Source of the DNA: Candidatus Cloacimonadota bacterium
GTDB taxonomy: Bacteria > Cloacimonadota > Cloacimonadia > Cloacimonadales > TCS61
Assembly (NCBI GenBank): GCA_021735645.1
Contig: JAIPGP010000010.1
Location: 1 to 60,244, forward strand
Direction of reading: 5' to 3'
Length of the DNA: 60,244 bases
Shown: positions 17,301-25,244 of the stretch, one piece after another
Position numbering within the stretch: the stretch's first letter is position 1
How the letters are laid out: each line of letters opens with the position of its first letter
Notes under the pieces: generated by a model
The model's database searches: none
The model's input: only the letters and a program-made list of their open reading frames with translations
What the model was told of the DNA's origin: nothing
Program-made: the position numbers and the translations under genes

Positions 17301-18972
17301 GTACCCAGCCTCCACTCAAATCCTCCAAATTAGTATTTTGCATCCAGATATTTACCGGCATTCCTGTCAGGTCTTCAGCAAAATTATTGTAATACATGAT
17401 GCCGGTAACAGCACCACCACCAAATCCCTGAGCAGCAAATTCCTCTGCATAATAGATCGTCTGTGACAGTGAATTCTTCCAATAGAAATCTAAGGGTGCA
17501 TAATTATAAGTAGTTGTGGTATTGGGATCACCAAACATGGCTGCCATGCTTGAGCCAATCCATACCACTTCACTGCTGGCTGAACCACCATCACCTATCG
17601 AATTATAAGGTGTGATCGTGTATCCATATAATCCGTCTCCGGGAATAGTATCATCTGTCCAGGTAGTCTGCAGACCAGTTACCTCAAAGGTAGCCATGTC
17701 TGTTCTTTCTATGTGATAGCCCTGGATAGGTTCATTAAAGGGACCTCCATGAAGTCCTTCGGTAGGATTAGTCCAGCTTAATACTCCGTTTCCCTCTACT
17801 CCGGCTACTACGATATCAGTTACAGCTGCCGGCACATCTTCACCAATATAAGCACTACCACTGACTGGAATACCTTCACCGGCATCATTATAACCCACTA
17901 CTGAATAAGTATAAATGCCAGCTGCTGGTGGATTATCTGTGGTGTTCACTATTCCGCCGATTACAGGATCATTAATAGTTTCAATCAATACATCATTACG
18001 ATAAACTCTCATCTCATCAAGGTCTGTCAGGTTGGTTCCCCCTACAGTCTGAGTAGGATTCATCCAGCCCAGATCAGCTATCAAAGCACCACTAGCATCC
18101 GGAGTGACCATAAACATATCAGCTGCTGCAGGGGCATCAATGGGTGCATTCTCGCCTAATTCATAAACGCAGATGTAATCGGGGGTTCCTTGAAGCAGAG
18201 CTCCCAGAGTACGCAAAGCAGGATCCCAGTCGCTCATATAGCACAAACCACCGGCTATGGCTCCTGTACCACCTTGAGCAGTTACATCCACTGTCTCCAG
18301 AATCTCAAAAGTTCCCGGATCAATCTTAACGATTGTACATCCCGGTGTTTGATGGAAACCATACAAAAATGGACCATCAGGATCTTCATAATCATAAGCC
18401 ATTCCGTAAAAATCCATACCCGGGTTGGCAAATGTTTCAATTACATTACCATCACGATCCCAATGTGATATTGGGTCTCCGAAATTGCCACTCCAGAATG
18501 TATCTGTGAGCGGATCATAGGCAACTGCACGTACCGAAACTCCCGCAACAGTAATGTTGTTTTCCGGTACCGCAACTCCAGTTTGTGACTCCCAGCAGTA
18601 AACTGAGGATGAGGCGGCAGAACCATACATATACTGCCCATCAAATGCCAGATCACGAGCTCCTGTTAAAGGAACCGTAAGTGGCTCGATGTAGTTACCT
18701 TCAGAGTCAAATTTGAAGATCTGGTTTGAACCACTCCATTTGGTGGCATAAAAATACATCCCATCCCATTCCATACCGGAAAGTCCGGTTTGACCTGAGG
18801 GAGTATCTACATCAAATTGCAACAGATTGTCCCAGGGATCACGAATTGGGTTAGCTGGTGCAAGATTGGTGGACGAGCTTAAATCCCGTCTTTCAACCAT
18901 ACCATTTGGATCCTTTGCCATTAACGTAAACGTAATACAAATGGCAAACAGTAAAAATAAACATTTCTTCAT
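11329..18972 (-). CDS. Giant multidomain surface protein with dockerin-like pair and sorting domain
   Basis: 2547 residues. Visible modules in order (positions approximate): signal peptide 1-19; a propeller-like region 45-275 ('GMEWDGMYFYATKW', 'ARDLAFDGQYMYG'); fibronectin III-like domains 285-470; carboxypeptidase-regulatory-like domains 662-830; MAM/choice-of-anchor J-like domains near 850-1010 and 1230-1390 (both with 'FHFGSDSS' and a 'DDV.VG' end); more regulatory-like and FN3-like units; a ThuA-like domain near 1990-2170 ('DLVIWECGEQWTGG'); a dockerin-like pair 2284-2353 (GDVTGDNVVDAFDA and GNVSGDQYVDAYDA); a beta domain 2354-2455; and the sorting module from YPNPFNP at about 2469 to VVLLK. 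GGAGG precedes ATG 18972. It is probably a cell-surface scaffold, adhesin or binding protein; no enzymatic motif was recognised. Confidence 0.88.
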   Translation of the reverse strand: MKKCLFLLFAICITFTLMAKDPNGMVERRDLSSSTNLAPANPIRDPWDNLLQFDVDTPSGQTGLSGMEWDGMYFYATKWSGSNQIFKFDSEGNYIEPLTVPLTGARDLAFDGQYMYGSAASSSVYCWESQTGVAVPENNITVAGVSVRAVAYDPLTDTFWSGNFGDPISHWDRDGNVIETFANPGMDFYGMAYDYEDPDGPFLYGFHQTPGCTIVKIDPGTFEILETVDVTAQGGTGAIAGGLCYMSDWDPALRTLGALLQGTPDYICVYELGENAPIDAPAAADMFMVTPDASGALIADLGWMNPTQTVGGTNLTDLDEMRVYRNDVLIETINDPVIGGIVNTTDNPPAAGIYTYSVVGYNDAGEGIPVSGSAYIGEDVPAAVTDIVVAGVEGNGVLSWTNPTEGLHGGPFNEPIQGYHIERTDMATFEVTGLQTTWTDDTIPGDGLYGYTITPYNSIGDGGSASSEVVWIGSSMAAMFGDPNTTTTYNYAPLDFYWKNSLSQTIYYAEEFAAQGFGGGAVTGIMYYNNFAEDLTGMPVNIWMQNTNLEDLSGGWVPATNMQQVFSGTLDFPTGINEIMVGFDEPFIYEGANVIIFVERVMDTVYWNYNDVFYYTDTQYASRTLYIYSDTVDYDPYNPPATMTAVSSHPNTMMFINIEGLGSLEGYAYNQVTNEPLEGVLIDLVEQRINTFTDANGYYNFPGLFEGTYEAHATLFAHSEDVETVVIVADETTEQDFYLTPVLEVEVTGRVVGSDYPDIGLAGAEVTLDGMGVHEAITDADGYFLFDSVYNSNTYVMTVVAEGYEVLVGEAVIGAGNTDLGDVIVNEVAFPPFNVVATQNVEDTEVEVVWEAPDPSAANFWDFENDNGDFIPDTGWAWGTDAEAGAYSGTNVWGTVLGADYPSSANFSLVTPEMNIPTDDAVLTFWHWVDIESSWDGGNVKISTDGGTSWTIINPVGGYPGTAVGLGGEVCYNGYTQTWSLATFEIGAYQGEDVMFKFHFGSDSSINYRGWYIDDVFVGMPGREVVGEGNVNFRPVVSLAPRTTQRLLESYNVYSLLLEDEGNEDLWTMVGEGVMETFYTDMGWVNNPYGVYEYAVKGVYTNSVLSDPAFSNWVAKDYYTTADVSVTDFFTNPVEGAEVKLTCQDPDPDGVLNQYEIITDANGDAFFPMIWKGNYNIRVTMDNMQTYELEMIPIFAPYTLDVTMTEETNPISGLDYDVTGADVHLWWNAPSGEAFFDFEADDGEFISNAGTGWMWGVDATLGVYSGAYTWVTNTAGNYANSANWQLVSPELPIPGEGQLSFWHNYSTESYYDGGNVKISIDGGATWQIITPDGGYPEDAATTSNSGIPGEPCYSATSGAWLFATFDLTMYEGEDAMFMFHFGSDSSVNGYPGWAIDDVRVGAPLDRDERILESYNIYRDGALIDNVDVEEYYDFDLANATYTYGVGALYTTGESEIVEVMVDVYPVDITGFVTKSDTPDTEPLAGAMVTLENDMFLWEALSDAAGNFLLEDVNGNMTYTITVSYEGYQSWSEEVAVGGEDINYPLIILLEMINPPSGVLATVNQEDTECDLIWNTPGAYPEYEIIYDDDVFENATAWYLEGEERAVWFTAQGGPCMVTGGSMNIYNGTWPAGNILTPFTIYVWAYDAGTGLPGEVLGSVVVTPTDYNWVPFVFDTPIPVSGTEFFLGYAQGGAYPDCAPVAIDETLPVVNRSYEHTVSAGTPWVISGYQDFMIRATVEGPTGREFTISHDNPIVNLSNAPVPDGSITEHAYIMPQGKMTVGNASYIPVHNSNPFSQLSNVNNSRDRELVGYNVFVGEWGDEANYEMWNQVNTAVIPDTFYTDMDWVDYMDGYIYVYAVRSVYTNDNMSGPAFSNWIGKNMYATLDVTLTTNGGVIPAGAEVTLEATVPDPEGNYPEYMATTNAFGECTFTNVWKGNYNLTASLENYTDLEDNIDIVETFETYAGMLIEILYQPIDLAVDEDGMLTWDLGIGGGPTGSILFVDDDGSIDIGHTDTYPYYEIILNAYGSTWDYYEIELAPEDGPDAAFMSDYDLVIWECGEQWTGGNTLTINDEAALATYLDGGGHLILNAFDYLWDRYSAAGAFTAGQFPYDYLGLASANQDMVTVSGTPIVVDGAGCTAGMTLSLQDIYTTVREGIYVDYLTPNAMGSSYTTYSGNNIGIQTTNAIFTCANWPGLMDDVDTVADYTSASIDYLLGGMRPLEYFNIYIDDGYVGQTTDYFYDLTTIPGLINGEDYTVGVSTYYTSGYESPISTIVFTCTWDSYLYGDVTGDNVVDAFDAANLLQYTVGMNPVGAPLPWTWQMIAGNVSGDQYVDAYDAALVLQYSVGMIDIFPVEAREVHERPIAELAISQAGNELIITAQGELHSFLLDLNMGLSNREIVFNNEDALTCVNGSKMALASALPINGEICRISLTDAVNLIGTEISGTVNEIDFTVHIDELPEVTSLNAIYPNPFNPVTNIKFSLCQTENVKITVYNLKGQKVAVIHNDELAAGNHTISWNAQDTPSGIYFLNFHTDSANSTQKVVLLK

Positions 18973-19698
18973 AAAACCCTCCTGTTTTGAAGTTTTGTTT
19001 AACTTTATTTTTTTTTGAAAACAGCTTAACTATCATTCATGATTATAAATATGATTATTTACTAAATTTTCTCTTACTACCCTTAAACGACAAACAAATC
19101 CCTCATACCCAAACCAAAGGTCTTTTTTCTTAATTCTTATGTCAAGCTCTATTTATTATAATAGCAGGCAATAAGCAAGCTCATTTATTGAATAATTATA
19201 TTTTTATATTCTTTAGATTGATTTAAGATAAACATGAAATTTCATTATCTTATCATCTTAAAATAATATTCTATCTGACAGTATTTATCGCAATATGTTG
19301 ATCTTCATATTCATAACTGCCATTTCAATTGCATTTAAGCTTTAATTATTCTCACGTTAGTTTGTTAATTCACCATTTGTCAATAGTTTATAGCTGTGAA
19401 GTAATATAATGGCTTTGCTCTCACCAGATGTATGATTAGAACATATCACTTTCGGGTGGCTTTAATTTTTTATTGAAAAAACATCCCCAGCTTAGAGTAG
19501 TGAGAGATATTATTTATCCTTAACAATGTCGTTGCCCTGCCAGGCTCAGCCGGGAGGATTTAGATAAGCTCAGAGAGTATGAGTCAAAGATTGTGAAATA
19601 TCTTGCAACCCCTTATTTTTCTGAGAGCTGTTATAGATATCTCAATAACTTATAGATGTTTAGGCGTATTTTATATGCAAATTTTTCATTCTCATTAA
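18973..19698. other. AT-rich intergenic region without a recognisable gene
   Basis: Spacer between two divergently transcribed exported-protein genes. It holds the ribosome site of the 18972 gene at its left edge. I see no convincing reading frame, tRNA or strong promoter in the rest. A short GC-richer patch (about 19530-19570) has no clear fold. Confidence 0.5.
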
Positions 19699-19837
19699 CA
19701 CCAGGTTTTTTGACCTGGTGAGAAGCAAAAAAGAATATGGGTTGAGTGGCTTCAGCCACTTCTCATAATAATAATTCATTCCAGTCTGGATTTTGGTATA
19801 ACAAATTCTAATACAAAGAGAAGTCACTGAAGTGACT
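19699..19837. repeat. REP/BIME-like hairpin cluster
   Basis: Three hairpins in a row: CACCAGGT/ACCTGGTG (19699-19720), AGTGGCT-TC-AGCCACT (19745-19760) and AGTCACT-GA-AGTGACT (19822-19837). The last two are inverted copies of one pattern, GAGAAGT(GG/CA)CTGAAG(CC/TG)ACT, with compensatory changes that keep the stem. That is the signature of REP units in head-to-head (REPIN/BIME) arrangement. No RAYT transposase is in the window. Confidence 0.6.
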
Positions 19838-19856
19838 ACACACCGTTCGTTCAACA

Positions 19857-19886
19857 AATAACCCCTAAATAAATTTAGGGGTTATT
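19857..19886. repeat. 14-bp perfect hairpin
   Basis: AATAACCCCTAAAT pairs perfectly with ATTTAGGGGTTATT across a 2-nt centre. There is no U run, so it is not a normal terminator. It closes the REP-like cluster and may belong to the same element. Confidence 0.6.
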
Positions 19887-19964
19887 GAGAATGATCCATT
19901 TGATGCTATTGGTAACCTAAAATGAAATTAATTCCGGGGGGATGCGTGGATTGAAAAATATTAC

Positions 19965-19994
19965 TTGACATTGAATAAGACAAATGATTATTAT
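19965..19994 (+). promoter_or_regulatory. Promoter of the GLUG/PKD protein gene
   Basis: A perfect TTGACA (19965-19970), an 18-bp spacer, then TATTAT (19989-19994), about 55 bp before the ATG at 20049. The in-frame TTG at 19965 is thus part of the -35 box. Confidence 0.6.
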
Positions 19995-20048
19995 ACAGTA
20001 ATAGTAGATTTAATATGTCATTTATTTCTGGAGGAAAAGGAGGAAAAG

Positions 20049-23000
20049 ATGAATTCTCGGATAATTATATCAATATTTATTTTAGCGATTATTATCAGTA
20101 TCAATGCAGATGGTGTACAGCCGGAAGGTATGGGAACTGAATTAGAGCCTTATTTAGTGGACACTCTGGACAATTTATTATGGTTAAGTACAAATCCTGA
20201 TGGTTGGGACAGCTATTATCTTCAGACTTCAGATATTGATGCCAGTGAAACAGCTACCTGGAATGAGGGAGCTGGATTCAATCCGATAGGCTGGTGTATA
20301 AGCAGTGAAGAGTACGACCCTTTTGAGGGAAGCTATAATGGCAGTTATTTTTCGATATCCGGTTTATACATAGATAGACCAGAGCTGGATGGATGTGGAT
20401 TATTTGGATTTAAGAATCAGGGAACTCTGGAAGGAATCAGGTTGATAGATGCCCGGGTGACGGGTGCTGATTATACTGGTAGTCTGGTGGGGTATTTTAA
20501 TAATGCAACAGCAGCAGATTGCGGGGTAGAAGGGGAAGTTAGCGGGGGCAGTTCAACAGGAGTACTGGTTGGGTTTTGCCATGCTTCGGTTTTGCAGGAT
20601 TGCTATGGAAAAGGCATTGTGACAGGAGTGGAATATACAGGCGGTTTAGTGGGCGAAGTGTCTATCTCGGTAATATCCCGGTGTTATGCGGATGTGGGTG
20701 TGAAGGCAGAGATTCGCGTTGGTGGTTTTGCCGGGTATAATTATGATTCAGTGATAGCGGATTGCTATGCCGTGGGAGTTGTGGCAGGTATTGAACTGGT
20801 TGGTGGCTTAGTTGGTGATAATTGCCAGTCCCAGATTTTCAATACGTATGCCAGCGGAAATGTGAGCGGAGAAAGTGCAGTGGGCGGTTTAGCTGGTGGC
20901 AATAATTCAGAGATACACAGCAGCATCTGGGATCTGGAAAGCAGCGGACAAACCGAGGGTATTGGCAATAATGAAGGCGGGGAAGTAATTGACCTGTTGG
21001 GAAAAACAACCTTGGAGATGCAGGACATTCTCACTTATACGGAACTGGGTTGGGATTTTGCCGGAGAGGCAATAAACGGGGTGGAGGACATCTGGAATAT
21101 TGCAGATGATTTAAATGGTGGATTTGGATACTTAACGGATTTGGAGTGGACATTAATTGAGTCAGGTATATTTGCCTGGTTTACAGCATTCCCTTTGGAA
21201 GTATTTATCGGAGAGGAGATTAGATTTGTAGATTTATCTTTTGGAGATATAGCAGTCTGGGAATGGGATTTTAATAATGATGGCAATATCGATAGCGGAG
21301 AAGAAAATCCGGTCTGGAGTTACAATGAATCAGGAAATTACGATGTGAGTTTAACAGTCTATGACGGAAACCGGGAAAGTGACAATATAACGCGAGAGTC
21401 TTATATCTATGTGATTTATGAAGGAATCATGCCGGCTGGCAGTGGCACGGAAACTGACCCGTTTCAGATAGCAATACTGGACAACCTTTTATGGCTGAGT
21501 ACCCATCCGGATTACTGGGATTGTCATTTTATTCAAACTGCAGATATAGATGCCAGTGAAACAGAGAACTGGAATGATGGGGCAGGATTTGATCCGATAG
21601 GTAATTTTGATTACGGGGGGTTTTGCGGAAGGTATAATGGTAACAATCATGTAATTGACGGATTATATATCAATCGACCTGAATCTACTACAGTAGGAAT
21701 GTTTGGATATTGCAGTGGCGGAATAGTAGAAAATCTGGGCTTAACTAACATTGATTTCACAGGTGACTGGTGTGTTGGCAGTTTTATTGCTCAAGTTCAT
21801 TCTGAATCCGAACTGAATAACTGCTATGCAACCGGCAGTATCACAGGTGAAGTGGAGGTAGGTGGACTTGCAGGTCATGGATTAGTGCAGGCAGAAAGTA
21901 ATAGTTTTTACAATTATGAAGAAGTATTGATCAACGGTGAGCATCACTACAGTTTTGGAGTGCTGCCGTCAGATTTATTTGCTGATTGGTTAGCAAATGA
22001 TTACTATCTTGATGTATCAGCTTATCTGGAAATTGAAGACGGGAAATATTTGATCAGTAATGAAGCTGATTTTGAGAAGCTGCTGGCATTTGGAGCTGAT
22101 TCTGAGATAGCCTTTAAACTTACCAGTGATTTAGACCTGGGGAGTACACCAGGATTTTACATACCCTGTCTGAGAGCAGATTTTGATGGAGACCATCATT
22201 GCATAGCTAATCTTAATGTTACAGAACTGCAAAATAATGATCTAGGTATGTTTGGAGTTATAAATGGAGCAGAGGTCAGTAACCTGGGGATAACTAATGT
22301 AGAATTAAACGGTTATCTGGGAATTGGAGGATTAGGAGGTCGTCTTGATTCTACAGAAATTATAAATTGTTATAGTTGGGGTGAAGTAGAAGGCATACTT
22401 TATACAGGAGGTTTATTTGGGGTAATAGGCGAGTCAAGTACAGTTGTTGAGTCTTTTAGCTCCAGCAGCGTGACCAGTGAGATTGCAGCAGGTGGATTTG
22501 CAGGAGTCCTGTACGTGGGAGTAATCAATAATTGTTATGCCCTGGGTGATGTAGCGGGACAATCAGGTTCAGGTGGACTGGTGGGATTCATGGAAAGTGC
22601 TACAATAACAGATTCCTATGCTGCAGGCAGCGTAAGTGATGGAGATGGAAATGGAGGATTTGCCGGAGAAATAAGGGGAGGCAGTATAGTTAATAGTATC
22701 TGGAATGTAGAGTCCTCCGGGCAGGAAGAAGGAGTGGGTGATAATATGGGGACGATCGATAATTTGCAGGGAATGACCAGTGCTGAAATGCGACTAAGGG
22801 AAAATTATCTTGATATGGGCTGGGATTTTGCCGGAGAAGAAGCAAATGGCACAGAAGATCTCTGGGATATGGATAGCAGCTTAAATAGTGGCTATCCCTT
22901 TATAACTGCCATAGGTGGAGATGTATCTGAAGATGAGAATGTGCTGGAAGCAGCAGATGATTTATTTATTTATCCTAATCCTTTCAATCCGGTCACTAAT

Positions 23001-23210
23001 ATTTATTATGAAGTGCCAGAAGCTGGGGAAGTTGATATTGCCGTGTATAATGTGAAAGGACAAAAGGTGGAGCAATTACTAAATGAATATAAGCCGGCTG
23101 GCAAATATAATATTATCTGGGATGCTAAAAAAGTAGCAGGAGGAGTATATTTTATCCGGTATCAGCAGGCTGATAATGAGCAAGTAAGGAAAATGACCTT
23201 ATTGAAATAA
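20049..23210 (+). CDS. GLUG-repeat and PKD-domain exported protein with sorting domain
   Basis: A 1053-residue secreted protein. ATG 20049 follows a double GGAGG/AGGAGG stretch and opens a clear signal peptide (MNSRIIISIFILAIIISINA). Two GLUG-type blocks of GGLVG-like repeats (about 110-290 and 570-930: 'TGGLVGEV', 'VGGFAGYN', 'SGGLVGF') form a beta-solenoid-like region. A PKD domain lies between them (about 390-460, 'VWEWDFNNDGNIDSGEENP', 'SLTVYDG'). The C-terminus is the sorting module (YPNPFNPVTNIYY, ending MTLLK). GLUG repeats are known from bacterial surface and adhesion proteins, so a surface binding role is likely. Transcribed alone from the promoter at 19965; no terminator was recognised. 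Confidence 0.88.
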   Translation: MNSRIIISIFILAIIISINADGVQPEGMGTELEPYLVDTLDNLLWLSTNPDGWDSYYLQTSDIDASETATWNEGAGFNPIGWCISSEEYDPFEGSYNGSYFSISGLYIDRPELDGCGLFGFKNQGTLEGIRLIDARVTGADYTGSLVGYFNNATAADCGVEGEVSGGSSTGVLVGFCHASVLQDCYGKGIVTGVEYTGGLVGEVSISVISRCYADVGVKAEIRVGGFAGYNYDSVIADCYAVGVVAGIELVGGLVGDNCQSQIFNTYASGNVSGESAVGGLAGGNNSEIHSSIWDLESSGQTEGIGNNEGGEVIDLLGKTTLEMQDILTYTELGWDFAGEAINGVEDIWNIADDLNGGFGYLTDLEWTLIESGIFAWFTAFPLEVFIGEEIRFVDLSFGDIAVWEWDFNNDGNIDSGEENPVWSYNESGNYDVSLTVYDGNRESDNITRESYIYVIYEGIMPAGSGTETDPFQIAILDNLLWLSTHPDYWDCHFIQTADIDASETENWNDGAGFDPIGNFDYGGFCGRYNGNNHVIDGLYINRPESTTVGMFGYCSGGIVENLGLTNIDFTGDWCVGSFIAQVHSESELNNCYATGSITGEVEVGGLAGHGLVQAESNSFYNYEEVLINGEHHYSFGVLPSDLFADWLANDYYLDVSAYLEIEDGKYLISNEADFEKLLAFGADSEIAFKLTSDLDLGSTPGFYIPCLRADFDGDHHCIANLNVTELQNNDLGMFGVINGAEVSNLGITNVELNGYLGIGGLGGRLDSTEIINCYSWGEVEGILYTGGLFGVIGESSTVVESFSSSSVTSEIAAGGFAGVLYVGVINNCYALGDVAGQSGSGGLVGFMESATITDSYAAGSVSDGDGNGGFAGEIRGGSIVNSIWNVESSGQEEGVGDNMGTIDNLQGMTSAEMRLRENYLDMGWDFAGEEANGTEDLWDMDSSLNSGYPFITAIGGDVSEDENVLEAADDLFIYPNPFNPVTNIYYEVPEAGEVDIAVYNVKGQKVEQLLNEYKPAGKYNIIWDAKKVAGGVYFIRYQQADNEQVRKMTLLK

Positions 23211-23369
23211 GATAAACTAAAAAGACAACTGCCATTAAGGGATATCGAGTTAAGAATCCGTACCCGGATAATTGACTTGAGAACCCGACACGCCATCACC
23301 ACACAAAAAAAACCTTAAACAGTTACTAATGCTTCCGACCTTCACGACAAAACCACACGCTCACTCTAC

Positions 23370-24437
23370 TTAAAAAATCCTCACTCCCAAGTCCTCTACA
23401 CTCAGACCATACCTTCCCATCCCGCACACTTCCAGCAGATCACCCAGAGTTTCCACGCCCCACAGCCAGTTATCCGGCGTTAGCTCCTCCAGATCAAATC
23501 CCAAAATACCCCCAGCCTGAAAAACCAGCTTGCTCCACAAATTATGCTGCCGCACTATCTTCCAGTTCTTCCGGTAATTAGCATCAAACCACCTGATATG
23601 ATACTTCTCCCATACCTGCTTAAAGTCAGCAGTAGATGCATTCCAGCACTCCGTAACCTGCTTTTGCGAGCGATAAAAATAATCACCCTGTGAGGAGTGA
23701 ACATGCGCATAAGACTGCCTCGAATACAAAAACCGCTCCCGATAACTGCTCCGATACAAGATTCCCTGCTCTGTTTTACCTACCAGATATTGCACCCACG
23801 CGGGAGGAATTATCCCTCGCCGGTAAACTTTCTTTTTCCCGAAACAGGGCAACTGCCATGATAATATTTCTGCCAGATGCTCATTAAACCAGTTAGTATA
23901 AATTTCTTCCAGATGCTCATTAAACCAGTTAGTATAAATTTCTTCCAGATCGCTCTCCGCATCAATCACGATCACTTGCCTTCGACTGTATAACCTGCCA
24001 TCTTTATAGCACTTGATCTCATATTCTCCCGCTTCATCAAAAGCAAAATTTAACTTGGTCCGCGGTGCCAGATGCAGACTTATCCGGCTGCCATCCAGTT
24101 CAATCCCATAATCTCCGGCAAACCGCAGCTTAAAGAATGTATTGCAGCTAAAACTGTAATTCCCGGCATAAACAAAATACGGCGTGAAATAATAGATCTT
24201 CTGCAAAATATCTCTATACCCTTTATACCGCGGATTAGATATCCTCGCAGCAGCTCTGGCAATATAGGAAGTCCGCCTGCTGAGCACTGTTGGTGCATAT
24301 TTGGGTTTATAAACATATTCATAAACCCACGGCTGACCATTACGCTTCCGCCTGTAAACTTTATCTCCGAAACGACCATGGATCTCACAAAAAGATTCAA
24401 TAAAACTCACATAATTCCCATTTTCTCTAAGCGGCAT
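23370..24437 (-). CDS. Protein of unknown function with internal 12-residue duplication
   Basis: 355 residues, no family recognised. I chose ATG 24437 (MPLRENGNYV) because GGAGG lies 4 nt upstream; an ATG at 24494 lacks a ribosome site. The protein is Tyr/Arg/Trp-rich and basic ('GDKVYRRKRNGQPWVYEYVY', 'FFKLRFAG', 'GEYEIKCYKDG'). It has a central beta-rich part and no signal peptide. About residues 165-190 carry LEEIYTNWFNEH twice in tandem, encoded by an exact 36-bp DNA duplication. The only non-exported-looking gene in this stretch, it is oriented against its neighbours. Base use (more C-rich on the sense-complement strand) differs slightly from the surrounding genes, which could mean a different origin. 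The gene call is good; the function is unknown. Confidence 0.75.
   Translation of the reverse strand: MPLRENGNYVSFIESFCEIHGRFGDKVYRRKRNGQPWVYEYVYKPKYAPTVLSRRTSYIARAAARISNPRYKGYRDILQKIYYFTPYFVYAGNYSFSCNTFFKLRFAGDYGIELDGSRISLHLAPRTKLNFAFDEAGEYEIKCYKDGRLYSRRQVIVIDAESDLEEIYTNWFNEHLEEIYTNWFNEHLAEILSWQLPCFGKKKVYRRGIIPPAWVQYLVGKTEQGILYRSSYRERFLYSRQSYAHVHSSQGDYFYRSQKQVTECWNASTADFKQVWEKYHIRWFDANYRKNWKIVRQHNLWSKLVFQAGGILGFDLEELTPDNWLWGVETLGDLLEVCGMGRYGLSVEDLGVRIF
23873..23944. repeat. 36-bp perfect tandem duplication inside a gene
   Basis: Two exact copies of a 36-bp unit (23873-23908, 23909-23944), with the first 6 bases of a third. It keeps the reading frame and duplicates 12 residues. Confidence 0.9.
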
Positions 24438-25119
24438 AATTCCTCCGAATGCACGACTGAACGATTTCAAGTTTTCCGGTCGTCCAGTTTTCATGTTATC
24501 GACTAACCACTAACCACAAATCCTGTCAAGTGCTTTATAATCATACATTTAAACATTGCATACATCTGCATATATCCGCATATAACTGCCTATATCTGCA
24601 TATATACTTTTTTTTAATCGGAACTCGGAACTCGATTGTACCCAGTGCATCCTGCTCTGGGATTACATTACATTGCATTTACAAATTTCCATTTTCAATT
24701 ATTCTCCCTCGCACCCTCTTCACCTCTTCATTTCTTTGGTTCCTCCTGCCATCCGGGCAACATACAGGCAAGAAGCGACCAGGGTAATGATGATCGGCAT
24801 AACACTATGATGTTATCCCGTGCAGGTTCACCTTGCTTACTTCTTGCCTGTATGCTGCCTGTAACTTACATTTCTTTATCGTGATCCGGAAGTCGGGACT
24901 CGGGAAATAGAACACGGATGCCACGGATTGCACTGATCAGCACGGATAATGTAATGTAAGAATTATTTATTTACTGATATCACTTCACTTTTTCTAACCT
25001 TCTAACTCTCTAACTTTCGCATCTTCTATCCCTCAATCCCTCTATCATTCTCTCAGTCTCTCAATCAAACTAACCCAGAGCAGTTTTTTTTCGGCGGGGG
25101 CAGTAAATAAAAAATATAT
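24438..25119. other. Gene-free spacer of degenerate tandem words
   Basis: No credible gene. From left to right it holds 'CTAACCACTAACC' (near 24508), degenerate 'CATATATCTG' words (24545-24607), 'GGAACTCGGAACTCG' (24620-24634), a foldback (24756-24859), 'CGGGACTCGGG' (near 24900), 'CACGGAT' words (24905-24947) and pyrimidine 'TCTAAC/TCTCTA' words (24990-25070). Similar words recur in other spacers of the window. Confidence 0.6.
24756..24859. repeat. Foldback with 20-bp inverted repeats
   Basis: GGCAACATACAGGCAAGAAG (24756-24775) is repeated inverted at 24840-24859 with one mismatch. The 64 bp between contain smaller inverted repeats (ATAACA/TGTTAT; GCAGGT-TCA-CCTTGC). It could be a small non-autonomous element or a structured RNA; no target duplication was seen. 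Confidence 0.6.
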
Positions 25120-25148
25120 TTGACATAGGTTTTAATAAATAGGAAAAT
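25120..25148 (+). promoter_or_regulatory. Candidate promoter of the beta-helix gene at 25245
   Basis: TTGACA (25120-25125), a 17-bp spacer, then GAAAAT (25143-25148), which is 4 of 6 to the -10 consensus. About 95 bp of leader would follow. Confidence 0.4.
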
Positions 25149-25244
25149 AGGACATAGAAGTTGCCTGTTGTGAGAAGCTTGCGAGAGAATAACGTGGATG
25201 AATATCTGAGAGTATTATTAAAAGCAAAATTAAGAGGATGAATT

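Noticed and set aside
19660-19857. 65-residue minus-strand reading frame
   Set aside because: It spans the REP-like hairpins, so the open frame is a by-product of the repeats.
19965-20048. N-terminal extension of the GLUG protein from TTG
   Set aside because: It would put 28 residues before a perfect signal peptide, and the TTG is in the -35 box.
24545-25070. CRISPR array
   Set aside because: The words are degenerate, irregularly spaced and lack unique spacers of even length; no cas genes are near.
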